Assembly: GCF_019904135.1 (NCBI RefSeq)
Contig: NZ_JAIOGQ010000016.1
Coordinates: forward strand, 45,183 to 109,182
DNA: 64,000 bases
Direction: 5' to 3'
Origin: Paenibacillus caui
GTDB lineage: Bacteria > Bacillota > Bacilli > Paenibacillales > Paenibacillaceae
Made by a program: the position numbers and the translations under genes. The notes under the pieces are model-generated. The model saw only the letters and a list, made by a program, of their open reading frames with translations. It was not told the origin of the DNA and made no database searches. Each line of letters opens with the position of its first letter. Within the stretch, counting starts at the first letter, position 1. Shown piece by piece: positions 28,230 through 36,158 of this stretch.

Positions 28230-28625
28230 TTATAATTTTTTATAGGTTTCATCATCGACAGGTTCTAACCAATCCGTTTCTCCCGGCGTAATTGCTAAGT
28301 GCACAAACCAACTGTTTTTTGTAGCGCCATGCCAATGTTTTACATGCGGAGGAATATTCACCACATCCCCCTTTTTGAGAAGTTGAGCTGGTTTTCCTTC
28401 TTCTTGATACCAACCCTCACCCCCTGTAACTAATAAAACTTGTCCAATTTTATGAGAGTGCCAGTTATTTCGAGCTCCTGGAGCAAAGGTTACATTCCCG
28501 ATGGGTGCATTGAGGGGTGTCGCATCGGTAAACACCATTTGTAAGTAAGCATCCCCGATAAAGTTTGCTTCAACTTTTTGTCCCAATGGAAAGATTGTGC
28601 TATTGCTTAATTCTTCATATGCCAT
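28230..28625 (-). CDS. Cupin-domain protein
   Basis: A 131-residue single-cupin protein. Motif 1 is APGARNNWHSHKIGQVLLVTGGEG and motif 2 is GDVVNIPPHVKHWHGA, giving His, His, Glu-like and His metal ligands. Relatives occur with carboxymuconolactone decarboxylases, as here. The ATG is 20 bp after the CMD stop. Reaction unknown. Confidence 0.85.
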   Translation of the reverse strand: MAYEELSNSTIFPLGQKVEANFIGDAYLQMVFTDATPLNAPIGNVTFAPGARNNWHSHKIGQVLLVTGGEGWYQEEGKPAQLLKKGDVVNIPPHVKHWHGATKNSWFVHLAITPGETDWLEPVDDETYKKL

Positions 28626-28645
28626 ATTTTAATTCCTGCTTTCTT

Positions 28646-28966
28646 TTAATTTTTATAGATTTCTTTGGCAATGTTAAATGCTGACCAAGCTTTGGGCCAT
28701 CCTGCATAGAACGAAAGATGAGTAATGATTTCGGCAATTTCATCTTTTGTTATTCCGTTTGCCTTCGCTTTTTGAAGATGTGGTGTTAATTGCTCAAAGT
28801 TTCCTCCAGCGATTAATGCAGAAACTGTGATCATACTGCGATCGCGAGGAGATAATTCTTTCTCTCTTGACCAAACTTCACCGAATAAGACATCATCGTT
28901 AAGTTCAGCAAATTTTGGCGCGAATTCTCCTAGTAAATCTCGTCCCGCTGTTTGTTTTTCTGCCAT
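28646..28966 (-). CDS. Carboxymuconolactone decarboxylase (CMD) family protein
   Basis: A 106-residue all-helical AhpD-like protein. FGEVWSREKELSPRDRSMITVSAL and EIAEIITHLSFYAGWPKAWSAFNIA are typical. The Cys pair of AhpD-type peroxidase partners is absent, so a CMD-type or redox-silent member is more likely. ATG 28966 follows GGAGGAAAGGAC. It is under a MerR-type promoter at 29010-29040. Confidence 0.85.
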   Translation of the reverse strand: MAEKQTAGRDLLGEFAPKFAELNDDVLFGEVWSREKELSPRDRSMITVSALIAGGNFEQLTPHLQKAKANGITKDEIAEIITHLSFYAGWPKAWSAFNIAKEIYKN

Positions 28967-29009
28967 ATAAGTCCTTTCCTCCATCCTATTTTTCTTTTGT
29001 TCGCGATTA

Positions 29010-29040
29010 AGTATAGGCCTTAAAGTAAACTTTAACGCAA
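29010..29040 (-). promoter_or_regulatory. MerR-type promoter/operator of the CMD-cupin operon
   Basis: Read leftward: TTGCGT, a 19-bp spacer holding TTAAAGTTTACTTTAAG, then TATACT. A 19-bp spacer with a central palindrome is the hallmark of MerR-activated promoters. The same palindrome recurs at 29090 and 29715. Confidence 0.85.
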
Positions 29041-29085
29041 GAAATAAAACATCGAATAAAGTTACAACTTGGGAATGGTGTTGCC

Positions 29086-29116
29086 TTGACTTAAAGTTAA
29101 CTTTAAGTTGTAAAGT
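29086..29116 (+). promoter_or_regulatory. MerR-type promoter/operator of the SDR gene
   Basis: TTGACT (29086-29091), a 19-bp spacer, TAAAGT (29111-29116). The palindrome CTTAAAGTTAACTTTAAG (29090-29107) fills the spacer. Confidence 0.87.
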
Positions 29117-29149
29117 CTAGCTGTATTAATAATCAGGGAGGAAATGACC

Positions 29150-29611
29150 ATGGCAAATATTGAAGGGAAAGTTGTCATTATTATGGGTGCATCAAGTGGG
29201 ATTGGCGAAGCAACTGCCAAGAAACTTGCACAAGATGGAGCAAAATTAGTAATTGCTGCTCGTCGTGAAGATCGCTTGAAAGCTCTTGTTGAATCATTAC
29301 CCAATGCTGAAATTTCATACGCTGTTGCAGATGTATCGAACAAAGAGGAAGTTCAAGCAGTGATAGATCTGGCAGTCGAACAATATGGCCGTGTAGATGT
29401 ACTCTACAATAATGCAGGAGTCATGCCAACTGCCCCCCTTTCAGAAACACGCTTCCCTGAAACACAAGAATGGTTGAAAAATAATCAAAGTACAGAAGGT
29501 TTCGGGTTAAAATCAAGCGATATCGCAGATGCAGTAGCATATGCAATTAGCACGCCTGAAACTGTTGCGGTAAGTGAAATCATGATTCGTCCAACGAAAC
29601 AAGTCATCTAG
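29150..29611 (+). pseudogene. Short-chain dehydrogenase with internal in-frame deletion
   Basis: 153 residues instead of the usual ~245. The N-terminal Rossmann half is intact (GASSGIGEATAKKLA, then NNAGVMPTAPLSE) and the C-terminal end is intact (DIADAVAYAISTPETVAVSEIMIRPTKQ). The part between, which should hold the N-S-YxxxK catalytic residues and the PG motif, is missing with the frame kept. It therefore cannot be a normal oxidoreductase. GGGAGGAAATGACC precedes ATG 29150. The promoter and operator upstream look intact. Confidence 0.85.
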
Positions 29612-29648
29612 TCATTTGTTGGTGTACTATTAGCTACCAAGAAAAGGG

Positions 29649-29704
29649 CCAAATAGAATTCTTTCATCAATGTCACATGATGGGAAACTCTATTTGGTTT
29701 TTTA
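29649..29704 (+). terminator. Terminator after the SDR gene
   Basis: CCAAATAGA (29649-29657) pairs with TCTATTTGG (29690-29698), with an inner TTTCATCA/TGATGGGAAA stem and a TTTTTT tail. Confidence 0.88.
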
Positions 29705-29710
29705 TTAGTC

Positions 29711-29740
29711 TTCGCTTAAAGTTCACTTTAAGTGTATCTT
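29711..29740 (+). promoter_or_regulatory. MerR-type promoter/operator of the merR gene itself
   Basis: The palindrome CTTAAAGTTCACTTTAAG (29715-29732) lies between TTCGCT and TATCTT with an 18-bp spacer. This implies autoregulation. Confidence 0.8.
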
Positions 29741-29781
29741 ATGAGTAGAGAAGCAAAAAATCATAAACCGAGGTGGAGACA

Positions 29782-30201
29782 ATGACTTATTCAATTGGAG
29801 AATTCGGAAAAATTGTCGGTGTACCATCGAGTACGCTCAGATTCTATGAAGCGGAAGGTTTGCTTACTCCTTATCGAAATGAAAATAATGTTCGCGAATA
29901 TACGGAACGCGATATTGGATTGGTTCAATTTTTGCTCCATTTGAAAAATTCAGGAATGTCAATGACAGAACTAAAACGATATACCGAGTGGCGTGCAATG
30001 GGGGATAAAACGATTCCTGAAAGGCTTGATTTACTTGAAGAGCGCAAACGTCTCGTGGAACTGGAGATTCAAGCGTTAGAGCAAAACCTGGATATCTTGA
30101 ATCGTAAGATTGTATTCTATGAAGATCAGTTAAAGGGGAAGCAATACGAATTTGTCCTTTATCCAAAAGAAAAAGAAAAAGAAGAAAAAGCGAAGTCATA
30201 A
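29782..30201 (+). CDS. MerR-family transcriptional regulator
   Basis: A 139-residue regulator. The winged helix-turn-helix is at 1-70 (YSIGEFGKIVGVPSSTLRFYEAEGLL), followed by the dimer coiled coil (RLDLLEERKRLVELEIQALEQ). It has no cysteine pattern, so it is not a metal sensor; it resembles the AdhR/YyaN-type group responding to aldehydes or other electrophiles. It most likely controls the three palindromic promoters at 29010, 29086 and 29711. Confidence 0.9.
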   Translation: MTYSIGEFGKIVGVPSSTLRFYEAEGLLTPYRNENNVREYTERDIGLVQFLLHLKNSGMSMTELKRYTEWRAMGDKTIPERLDLLEERKRLVELEIQALEQNLDILNRKIVFYEDQLKGKQYEFVLYPKEKEKEEKAKS

Positions 30202-30377
30202 TAAGGGTTGAGGCTGATGTCAGTCGGTATTTACCGATTGTCTGTCGGTGCAGACCAACTTTTATCCAGCAGGGGCCGTGTTTGAAAAGCACACTTGGGT
30301 GATAATGATAAATAGACAAATCTTGCCGTGCAACATACATGGGTTAAAATGGATGATAAGGAAAGAAGGATGCGTAT

Positions 30378-31016
30378 ATGAAAATAGTATTATACGGGGC
30401 AACCGGCACGATTGGCCGCCGGATTTTGGAGGAAGCTCTGCGCCGGGAACACGAGGTGACGACTGTCGTACGCGATCGCTCCCGGCTTCACGATTTGGAT
30501 TCGGAGCAGCGTCTGCATATTGTGACCGGCGACATCCTTGAGCCGGATTCGGTGACCGAAACAGCTTCGGGCCACGAAGTTGTCGTCAGCGCGTTCGGCC
30601 CGAAGTTTGGTTCAGAGGATGAACTGTCCGAAGCCGCGCGTGCGCTGGTAGAGGGGGTAAGGCGCTCCGGGGCCAGTCGTCTCATTGTCGTTGGGGGAGC
30701 CGGAACACTGGAGGCCTCCCCGGGCGTCGTCCTGATGGACACGCCGGAATTCCCGGAGGAGCTTAGGCCGCTGGCCCGGGCGCATGCCGAGGCCTATAAT
30801 ATTTTTCGCAAATCGGATGTAGATTGGACCTACTTCAGTCCGCCGGCTGTGATCGAGCCGGGAGAGCGGACCGGGAGCTTCCGGATCGGAACGACACGGC
30901 TCATTGTGGATGAACTGGACAACAGCCGCATTTCGGCCGAGGATTATGCCGTGGCTTTGCTGGACGAGATCGAGGACCCGCAATTTTTGCGGGAGCGGTT
31001 TACAGCAGCTTACTAA
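30378..31016 (+). CDS. NAD(P)-binding NmrA/SDR-a-type protein
   Basis: A 212-residue atypical short-chain dehydrogenase. The dinucleotide loop is VLYGATGTIGRRIL, followed by VVRDRSRL and a central VVVSAFGP. Relatives are NmrA-like or flavin-reductase-like proteins. There is no YxxxK pair. AAAGAAGGATGCGTAT precedes the ATG. Function unknown. Confidence 0.82.
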   Translation: MKIVLYGATGTIGRRILEEALRREHEVTTVVRDRSRLHDLDSEQRLHIVTGDILEPDSVTETASGHEVVVSAFGPKFGSEDELSEAARALVEGVRRSGASRLIVVGGAGTLEASPGVVLMDTPEFPEELRPLARAHAEAYNIFRKSDVDWTYFSPPAVIEPGERTGSFRIGTTRLIVDELDNSRISAEDYAVALLDEIEDPQFLRERFTAAY

Positions 31017-31052
31017 GGGGAGTACAGGAGAACAAGGGGGAGAACGTCTGTC

Positions 31053-32726
31053 ATGCGGATCGTGAACAAGGAGCAGATGCGCGCGCTCGACAAGGAAACG
31101 ATAGAGGGCCTCGGCATTCCCGCGCTGGTGCTGATGGAAAATGCGGGACGGGCTGTGGCGGAGGAAGTAGCAAGCTGGTGCGAGAGACATGCTGAACTCT
31201 CTAGGGGTAACTTGGAGGCAACTGGAATAGAAGGGAAAGCAGGCCGCAGAGCTGTACAGCTTCAGCCGGCTTCTCACGGTACGGGACCAGGGCCAAGCCT
31301 TTTTCATGAAAAAGACAAGGCCCGTTTTGCCGCAGCCGAACGATGGCTGATTCTGGTCGGCAAAGGCAACAATGGGGGCGACGGCATCGTTTGCGCCCGT
31401 CATTTGCTGGGTGCTGGGATTCCGGCGACGCTTCTGTATGCGGATTCTCCCGATTCGCTCTCGGGGGAAGCGGAGGTGCAGCGCGGCATCGCGGAAAGGC
31501 TGAAAATTCCCTTTGAGGTGTATCAGCCGGGTGAAACCCGGTTCGATGCCTATACCGGCATTGTCGACGCGCTGCTGGGCACGGGCAGCAAGGGAGCCCC
31601 TCGCGGGTCCTATGCCGATTTGATTGGCGAAGCCAACGGCAGCGGGCTGCCGATTATAGCGGTGGACATTCCGAGCGGGGCGGACAGCGACACGGGCGAA
31701 ATCCCGGGCGCCTGCATCCGGGCATCCCTGACGGTATCCCTCGCTTATCTTAAGGCAGGCTTAACGCAGTATCCGGCGGCTTCGGCAGCGGGAGAAGTCG
31801 TTGTCCGCCACATTGGCATTCCGGACACGCTTGCGGAGCAGGCCGGCTATAACTGCTTTCTGCTGACGGAGGAATCGCTGCGCAGCGCGCTGGGCGCAGA
31901 CCCCGCCGCTCCGCGGCAGCCCGACGCGCACAAGGGTACCTACGGCCATGTGCTGCTGGCCGGAGGCAGCCTGGCCATGACCGGGGCTTGCCTGCTCGCG
32001 GGGCGGGCCGCACTCCGCGCCGGCTGCGGCCTGGCGACATGGGCGCTGCCGCCCGGCGTCCTGCCGCATGTGTGCGGCGCTGTGCCGGAGCTGATGCTCG
32101 CCCCGGCCGGCCCAAGCGGCGCGGCGGGCTGGTCCGAGGCAGCCGCCGCGGATGTGCTGCGGCTGCTGAGCGCGCGCGACGTGCTCGCCGCCGGGCCGGG
32201 GCTCGGCCGCTTCGACGGCGAGGCCGCCTGGCTGCGCGCCCTCTGGGAAGGCGCGCGGACGCCGCTCGTCCTTGATGCGGACGCGCTGAACATTCTCGCC
32301 GCGGCCGGCGGCCTTGGCGCCTGGCCGCGGCGGACAGCGGCGGACACGGTGCTGACGCCGCATCCCGGCGAGATGGCGCGCCTGGCCGGCGTCACCACGG
32401 CCGAGGTGCAGCGCGACCGCCTCGGCCTCGCCCGCCGCTTTGCGGAGGAGCACGGTGTGACGCTCGTGCTCAAGGGGGCCCGCACCGTCGTTGCGGTGCC
32501 GGACGGCCGCGTCTTTGTGAACGCGACCGGCAATCCCGGCATGGCGACCGGCGGCTCGGGCGATGTGCTCACAGGCATCATCGCCAGCCTGCTCGCCCAA
32601 GGGTACGACGCCGTCGCGGCCGCAGCGCTCGGCGTCTACCTGCACGGCGCCGCCGGCGACAAGGCAGCGGCCCGGCGGGGCCATGCCGCTTCCGTGCTGG
32701 CCGGCGACCTGATTGAAGCGCTTTAG
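31053..32726 (+). CDS. nnr: Bifunctional NAD(P)H-hydrate repair enzyme
   Basis: A 557-residue fusion. The N-terminal epimerase (NnrE; MRALDKETIEGLG, VGKGNNGGDGIVCARHL) is followed by the C-terminal ADP-dependent dehydratase (NnrD; LDADALNILAA, LTPHPGEMARLAG, NPGMATGGSGDVLTGIIASLLAQG). Together they restore NADHX/NADPHX. An extra segment of about 45 residues (about 50-95) sits between helix 1 and the GKGNNGGDG strand, longer than usual. From about 31,900 the gene is markedly GC-richer than its surroundings. Confidence 0.92.
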   Translation: MRIVNKEQMRALDKETIEGLGIPALVLMENAGRAVAEEVASWCERHAELSRGNLEATGIEGKAGRRAVQLQPASHGTGPGPSLFHEKDKARFAAAERWLILVGKGNNGGDGIVCARHLLGAGIPATLLYADSPDSLSGEAEVQRGIAERLKIPFEVYQPGETRFDAYTGIVDALLGTGSKGAPRGSYADLIGEANGSGLPIIAVDIPSGADSDTGEIPGACIRASLTVSLAYLKAGLTQYPAASAAGEVVVRHIGIPDTLAEQAGYNCFLLTEESLRSALGADPAAPRQPDAHKGTYGHVLLAGGSLAMTGACLLAGRAALRAGCGLATWALPPGVLPHVCGAVPELMLAPAGPSGAAGWSEAAAADVLRLLSARDVLAAGPGLGRFDGEAAWLRALWEGARTPLVLDADALNILAAAGGLGAWPRRTAADTVLTPHPGEMARLAGVTTAEVQRDRLGLARRFAEEHGVTLVLKGARTVVAVPDGRVFVNATGNPGMATGGSGDVLTGIIASLLAQGYDAVAAAALGVYLHGAAGDKAAARRGHAASVLAGDLIEAL

Positions 32727-32916
32727 CATTTGGCTTCCGTGCTGGCCTCGCCTCTTGCCCAAGCGCTGCCTGCAGGAATAAAAGCTGCGTAAATGGGCCA
32801 ACTTGGAAATAAGGAGCTTAAAGGAATCAGAGCGAACTTGATCAGTCCTTCCTATCATGGATAATGGTTCCCGGCCGCCGGAGAAGCCTTCTTGAACCGG
32901 GGGCGAATGTTTCCCA

Positions 32917-32945
32917 TTGACGGACGGACCGATTCGCGTTAAATT
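32917..32945 (+). promoter_or_regulatory. Promoter of the T-box-proS transcript
   Basis: TTGACG (32917-32922), a 17-bp spacer, TAAATT (32940-32945). The start site would be near 32952. Confidence 0.6.
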
Positions 32946-32951
32946 AGGCTT

Positions 32952-33266
32952 AATAACGAAATGAAGTTATACGGGTTAACATGCAATCAGCTGCGACCAA
33001 GCTATGAGCTTTAAATACGGCCGTTCAGAGAATAAGCCAGGCAACACGCTGAGAGGCTTTACGGTACGCTTAAATGCTCCCTACTTGCGAGCTGTACCGG
33101 CGGGAATTTGCCGTCAGGTACCGGGTTCATCTCCGTTATCAGATCAGAGAATACGTCCCTTCCGTCCTAAGAGCCGGAGCTTTTCTAATGACGAGCGAAG
33201 GGCAGCGTATAAATTAGGGTGGTACCACGAACGCATTCGTCCCTACGGAGATGCGTTCTTTTTTAT
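32952..33266 (+). ncRNA. T-box leader of proS
   Basis: A tRNA-sensing leader. The T-box AGGGTGGTACCACG lies at 33216-33229. GAACGCAT (33229-33236) pairs with ATGCGTTC (33251-33258) and a T run follows, forming the terminator that competes with the antiterminator. The ~260 bp upstream hold the stem I and II/III region. A proline specifier is expected from the downstream gene but was not pinned down by eye. Confidence 0.9.
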
Positions 33267-33289
33267 TTTCCAAAGGAGGAAACGAAAAG

Positions 33290-34993
33290 ATGAGGCAGGA
33301 CAAATTGTTAATTCCTACACTGAGAGAGGCGCCTGGCGACGCTGAGGCGAACAGCCACAAGCTGCTGGTGCGTGGAGGCTATATCCGGCAGCTGGCGGCG
33401 GGCGTGTATACGTATTTGCCGCTGGGCTGGCGGGTGCTGAAGAAAGCATCCGACATTGTGCGCGAGGAAATGAACCGCGCCGGAGCGCAGGAGCTGCTCA
33501 TGCCCGCGATGCAGCCTGCAGAGCTGTGGCAGGAGTCCGGCCGCTACCATGTATACGGGCCTGAGCTGATCCGGCTCAAGGACCGTCATGATCGGGAATT
33601 TGCCCTTGGACCAACCCATGAGGAAGTTATTACGACACTCGTTCGCAATGATGTCACTTCGTACCGCAAGCTGCCGATGAATTTGTACCAAATTCAGACG
33701 AAGTACCGCGATGAGCGCCGTCCGCGCTTCGGGCTGCTGCGGGGCCGCGAATTTTTGATGAAGGACGCCTATTCGTTTGACACGGATTGGGAAAGCTTGG
33801 ACAAAGTTTACCGGGAAATGTACGCGGCCTATGAACGTATTTTTACCCGCTGCGGCCTTGATTTCCGGGCTGTAGAAGCGGATTCCGGTTCCATCGGGGG
33901 CGAGGGAGAAACCCATGAATTCATGGCGCTAGCCGAGATTGGCGAAGACACAATCGTAAGCTGTACCGCCTGCGATTATGCGGCCAACCTGGAGAAGGCG
34001 GAAGCCGGGTTTGCGGAGGCGCCGCCGCGCAACGTGGATCAGCTTGCAGGAATCGAGAAAATTTATACGCCGGGAACATCTTCCATCAGCCAGTTGGTGG
34101 AGTCGCTGGGGATTCCTGCCGACCAATTTGTGAAGACGATGATCTATATCGCTGACGGCAAGCCGGTGGCGGTCTTGATCCGGGGCGACCACGAGGTCAA
34201 CGAGCTCAAGCTCATGGCGCTGCTGGAAGCGGAGGAAGTACGCCTTGCCGAGAATGAAGAAGCTGTAGCTGCCGGTGTCGTCGTTGGCTTTGCCGGACCT
34301 GTAGGGCTGGATCTGCCTGTAGTTGCAGACCGCGATGCCGCCAATTTGGCAGCCTGGATCGTGGGCGCGAACGAACGGGATTACCATTTGAAGCAGGTGG
34401 TTCCCGGCCGCGACTTCAAGCTGGAGAAGATCGGCGACCTGCGCAACGCGGCCGAAGGCGACGTTTGTCCGCACTGCGGCCAGCCGCTGCAGTTCCACAG
34501 AGGCATCGAAGTGGGTCATGTGTTCAAGCTGGGAACGAAGTACAGCGAAGCGCTTGGCGCTACTTACCTGGATCAGGCGGGCAAGACGCAGACCATGATT
34601 ATGGGTTGCTATGGCATCGGCATTTCGCGTATCCTGTCCGCCGTGACAGAACAGCGCAGTGACGGAAGCAGCATGGTATGGCCTGTCGGCATCGCGCCGT
34701 TCCATGTGCATCTGATTCAGATTTCGGCCAAGGACGAAGCGCAGCGCAAGCTGGCGGAGGAGCTGTATGCGCAGCTGCAAGCCGCCGGTATTGAAGTGCT
34801 CCTCGACGACCGCGACGAGCGGGCGGGCGTTAAGTTCAAGGATGCCGACCTGATGGGCATTCCGCTGCGGATCACCGTCGGAAAGCAGGCGGCAGAAGGC
34901 TTGGTCGAGTTCAAAAACCGCGCCGAGGACGTGAGCGAAGTATACAGCGCGGAGAAGGTGCTGGCTGAGGCAGTTTCATTCGTTAAGGGTTAA
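33290..34993 (+). CDS. proS: Prolyl-tRNA synthetase (bacterial type, with INS domain)
   Basis: A 567-residue class II synthetase. Motif 2 is [26 protein letters not shown] and motif 3 is [14 protein letters not shown]. The editing (INS) domain lies between them (~220-400), including [29 protein letters not shown]. The anticodon domain is C-terminal. CAAAGGAGGAAACGAAAAG precedes the ATG. Controlled by the T-box upstream. Confidence 0.96.
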   Translation: MRQDKLLIPTLREAPGDAEANSHKLLVRGGYIRQLAAGVYTYLPLGWRVLKKASDIVREEMNRAGAQELLMPAMQPAELWQESGRYHVYGPELIRLKDRHDREFALGPTHEEVITTLVRNDVTSYRKLPMNLYQIQTKYRDERRPRFGLLRGREFLMKDAYSFDTDWESLDKVYREMYAAYERIFTRCGLDFRAVEADSGSIGGEGETHEFMALAEIGEDTIVSCTACDYAANLEKAEAGFAEAPPRNVDQLAGIEKIYTPGTSSISQLVESLGIPADQFVKTMIYIADGKPVAVLIRGDHEVNELKLMALLEAEEVRLAENEEAVAAGVVVGFAGPVGLDLPVVADRDAANLAAWIVGANERDYHLKQVVPGRDFKLEKIGDLRNAAEGDVCPHCGQPLQFHRGIEVGHVFKLGTKYSEALGATYLDQAGKTQTMIMGCYGIGISRILSAVTEQRSDGSSMVWPVGIAPFHVHLIQISAKDEAQRKLAEELYAQLQAAGIEVLLDDRDERAGVKFKDADLMGIPLRITVGKQAAEGLVEFKNRAEDVSEVYSAEKVLAEAVSFVKG

Positions 34994-35037
34994 GGGATAA
35001 CATTGTGCAACTTCTATAAGGATTTGATGTGAAAAAA

Positions 35038-35099
35038 AACAGGTGCCGCCTCTCCCGTGGTTCAATTGCTCCAGCCGGGACAGGCGGCACCTGTTTTTG
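35038..35099 (+). terminator. Terminator after proS
   Basis: AACAGGTGCCGCCT (35038-35051) pairs with AGGCGGCACCTGTT (35082-35095), followed by T. Confidence 0.9.
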
Positions 35100-35137
35100 T
35101 GATTGCTTCCGTGACGCGATTAAAGCGAATTATGTCG

Positions 35138-35263
35138 TCACCATTTGCCCGCCGCCTCACATGCACCACTTCGCCGCTGACGGTCCTGATGCTGCGGAGG
35201 AAACGTAAGGATCTTCTCCTCGCATACCGTTTCTTTTTCATAGTACGGATATACCGGGTTCAT
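35138..35263 (-). pseudogene. N-terminal remnant of a YhdF/YghA-like SDR gene
   Basis: A 41-codon frame with a good ribosome site (AAAGGAGTCTTTGCGCT). It begins MNPVYPYYEKE and contains LTFPPQHQDRQ, the conserved N-terminal segment of YhdF/YghA-type dehydrogenases (FPPQHQ.RQPG). After DRQ the similarity stops and a stop codon follows; the Rossmann domain is absent. It is best read as a deletion remnant. Confidence 0.6.
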
Positions 35264-35512
35264 AGCGCAAAGACTCCTTTCTGCTGAAAAAAATCGTATG
35301 CACTAGCTATATGCATTCGCCTATGGGACGTTACGGACAGCGCACAGGTTATCTTCGACTTTCCCCAGGCGATCGTCTAAAATAGAGATTAACAGCAAGA
35401 AAGAAGCTCCGCCTGCAGGCCGGCATTGCCGAGCTGGCTTTAGGAAACGGCGCTTCGCCGGAAGTTTGCAGGTGACCCTGTACAACAACACAACAACACG
35501 AGAAATGAGGGA

Positions 35513-36106
35513 ATGATATTGCAAAAGCTAGTATTCTTTGTCGGAGTAGCCGGAACAGGCAAAACCACGGTTGCCCGTAAGCTTGCGGAGCGCATGCCTG
35601 CGGCATTTTTGGATCGCGATACGGTTGGCGGCCGGTTCGTTGAGAAGGTTCTCGAATCAAACGGGCTGGACAAGAACGACCGCGATTCGGAGTTTTACAA
35701 GAAGCATCTGCGCGATCTGGAGTACGACACGACCAAAGACATCTGTATCGATAATCTCGCGGCAGGCCAGAGCGTGTTCATGATCTCCCCGTTTACGGCG
35801 GAGCTCAAGAACAAGGCGTGGATTGAAGAGGTGCTGGCAGCGGCAGGACGCAGCAAGGCGGATGTGGACGTGAAGGTCATCGTGGTGACGCTGCAGGATA
35901 TGGACGTTCAGAAGCAGCGGATTATCGAGCGAAAGACCGACCGCGATACGTGGAAGCTTGAGCACTGGGACGACTTCAAGCAGCGGGTGGACTTCGTGCC
36001 GACAATCAATTGGGATATTCCCGAGTCCTCCATCCGGATTTTTGACAACAGCGGGGAATTGACGGACGAGAAGGTGGAAGGACTGTATCAATTTTTGACT
36101 TTGTGA
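35513..36106 (+). CDS. P-loop ATP-binding protein (AAA_33-type kinase-like)
   Basis: A 197-residue protein with Walker A FVGVAGTGKTTVA and FLDRDTVGG just after, as in small-molecule kinases of the AAA_33 group. VIVVTLQDMDVQKQRIIERKTDRD carries the Arg-rich lid. The substrate is unknown. ATG 35513 or TTG 35519 could be the start. Confidence 0.8.
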   Translation: MILQKLVFFVGVAGTGKTTVARKLAERMPAAFLDRDTVGGRFVEKVLESNGLDKNDRDSEFYKKHLRDLEYDTTKDICIDNLAAGQSVFMISPFTAELKNKAWIEEVLAAAGRSKADVDVKVIVVTLQDMDVQKQRIIERKTDRDTWKLEHWDDFKQRVDFVPTINWDIPESSIRIFDNSGELTDEKVEGLYQFLTL

Positions 36107-36158
36107 TTCAGTTCAAGGGGAGCGCTGCCTTGGCAATCTAACCTTAGGAGGCCTTGCA

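Noticed and set aside
31761..32858. 365-codon minus-strand frame over nnr
   Set aside because: Produced by high GC; composition is Arg/Gly/Ala-rich and nnr motifs are unambiguous on the + strand.
35057..35287. 76-codon + strand frame after proS
   Set aside because: It begins inside the proS terminator and is antisense to the YhdF-like remnant, which has the better ribosome site.
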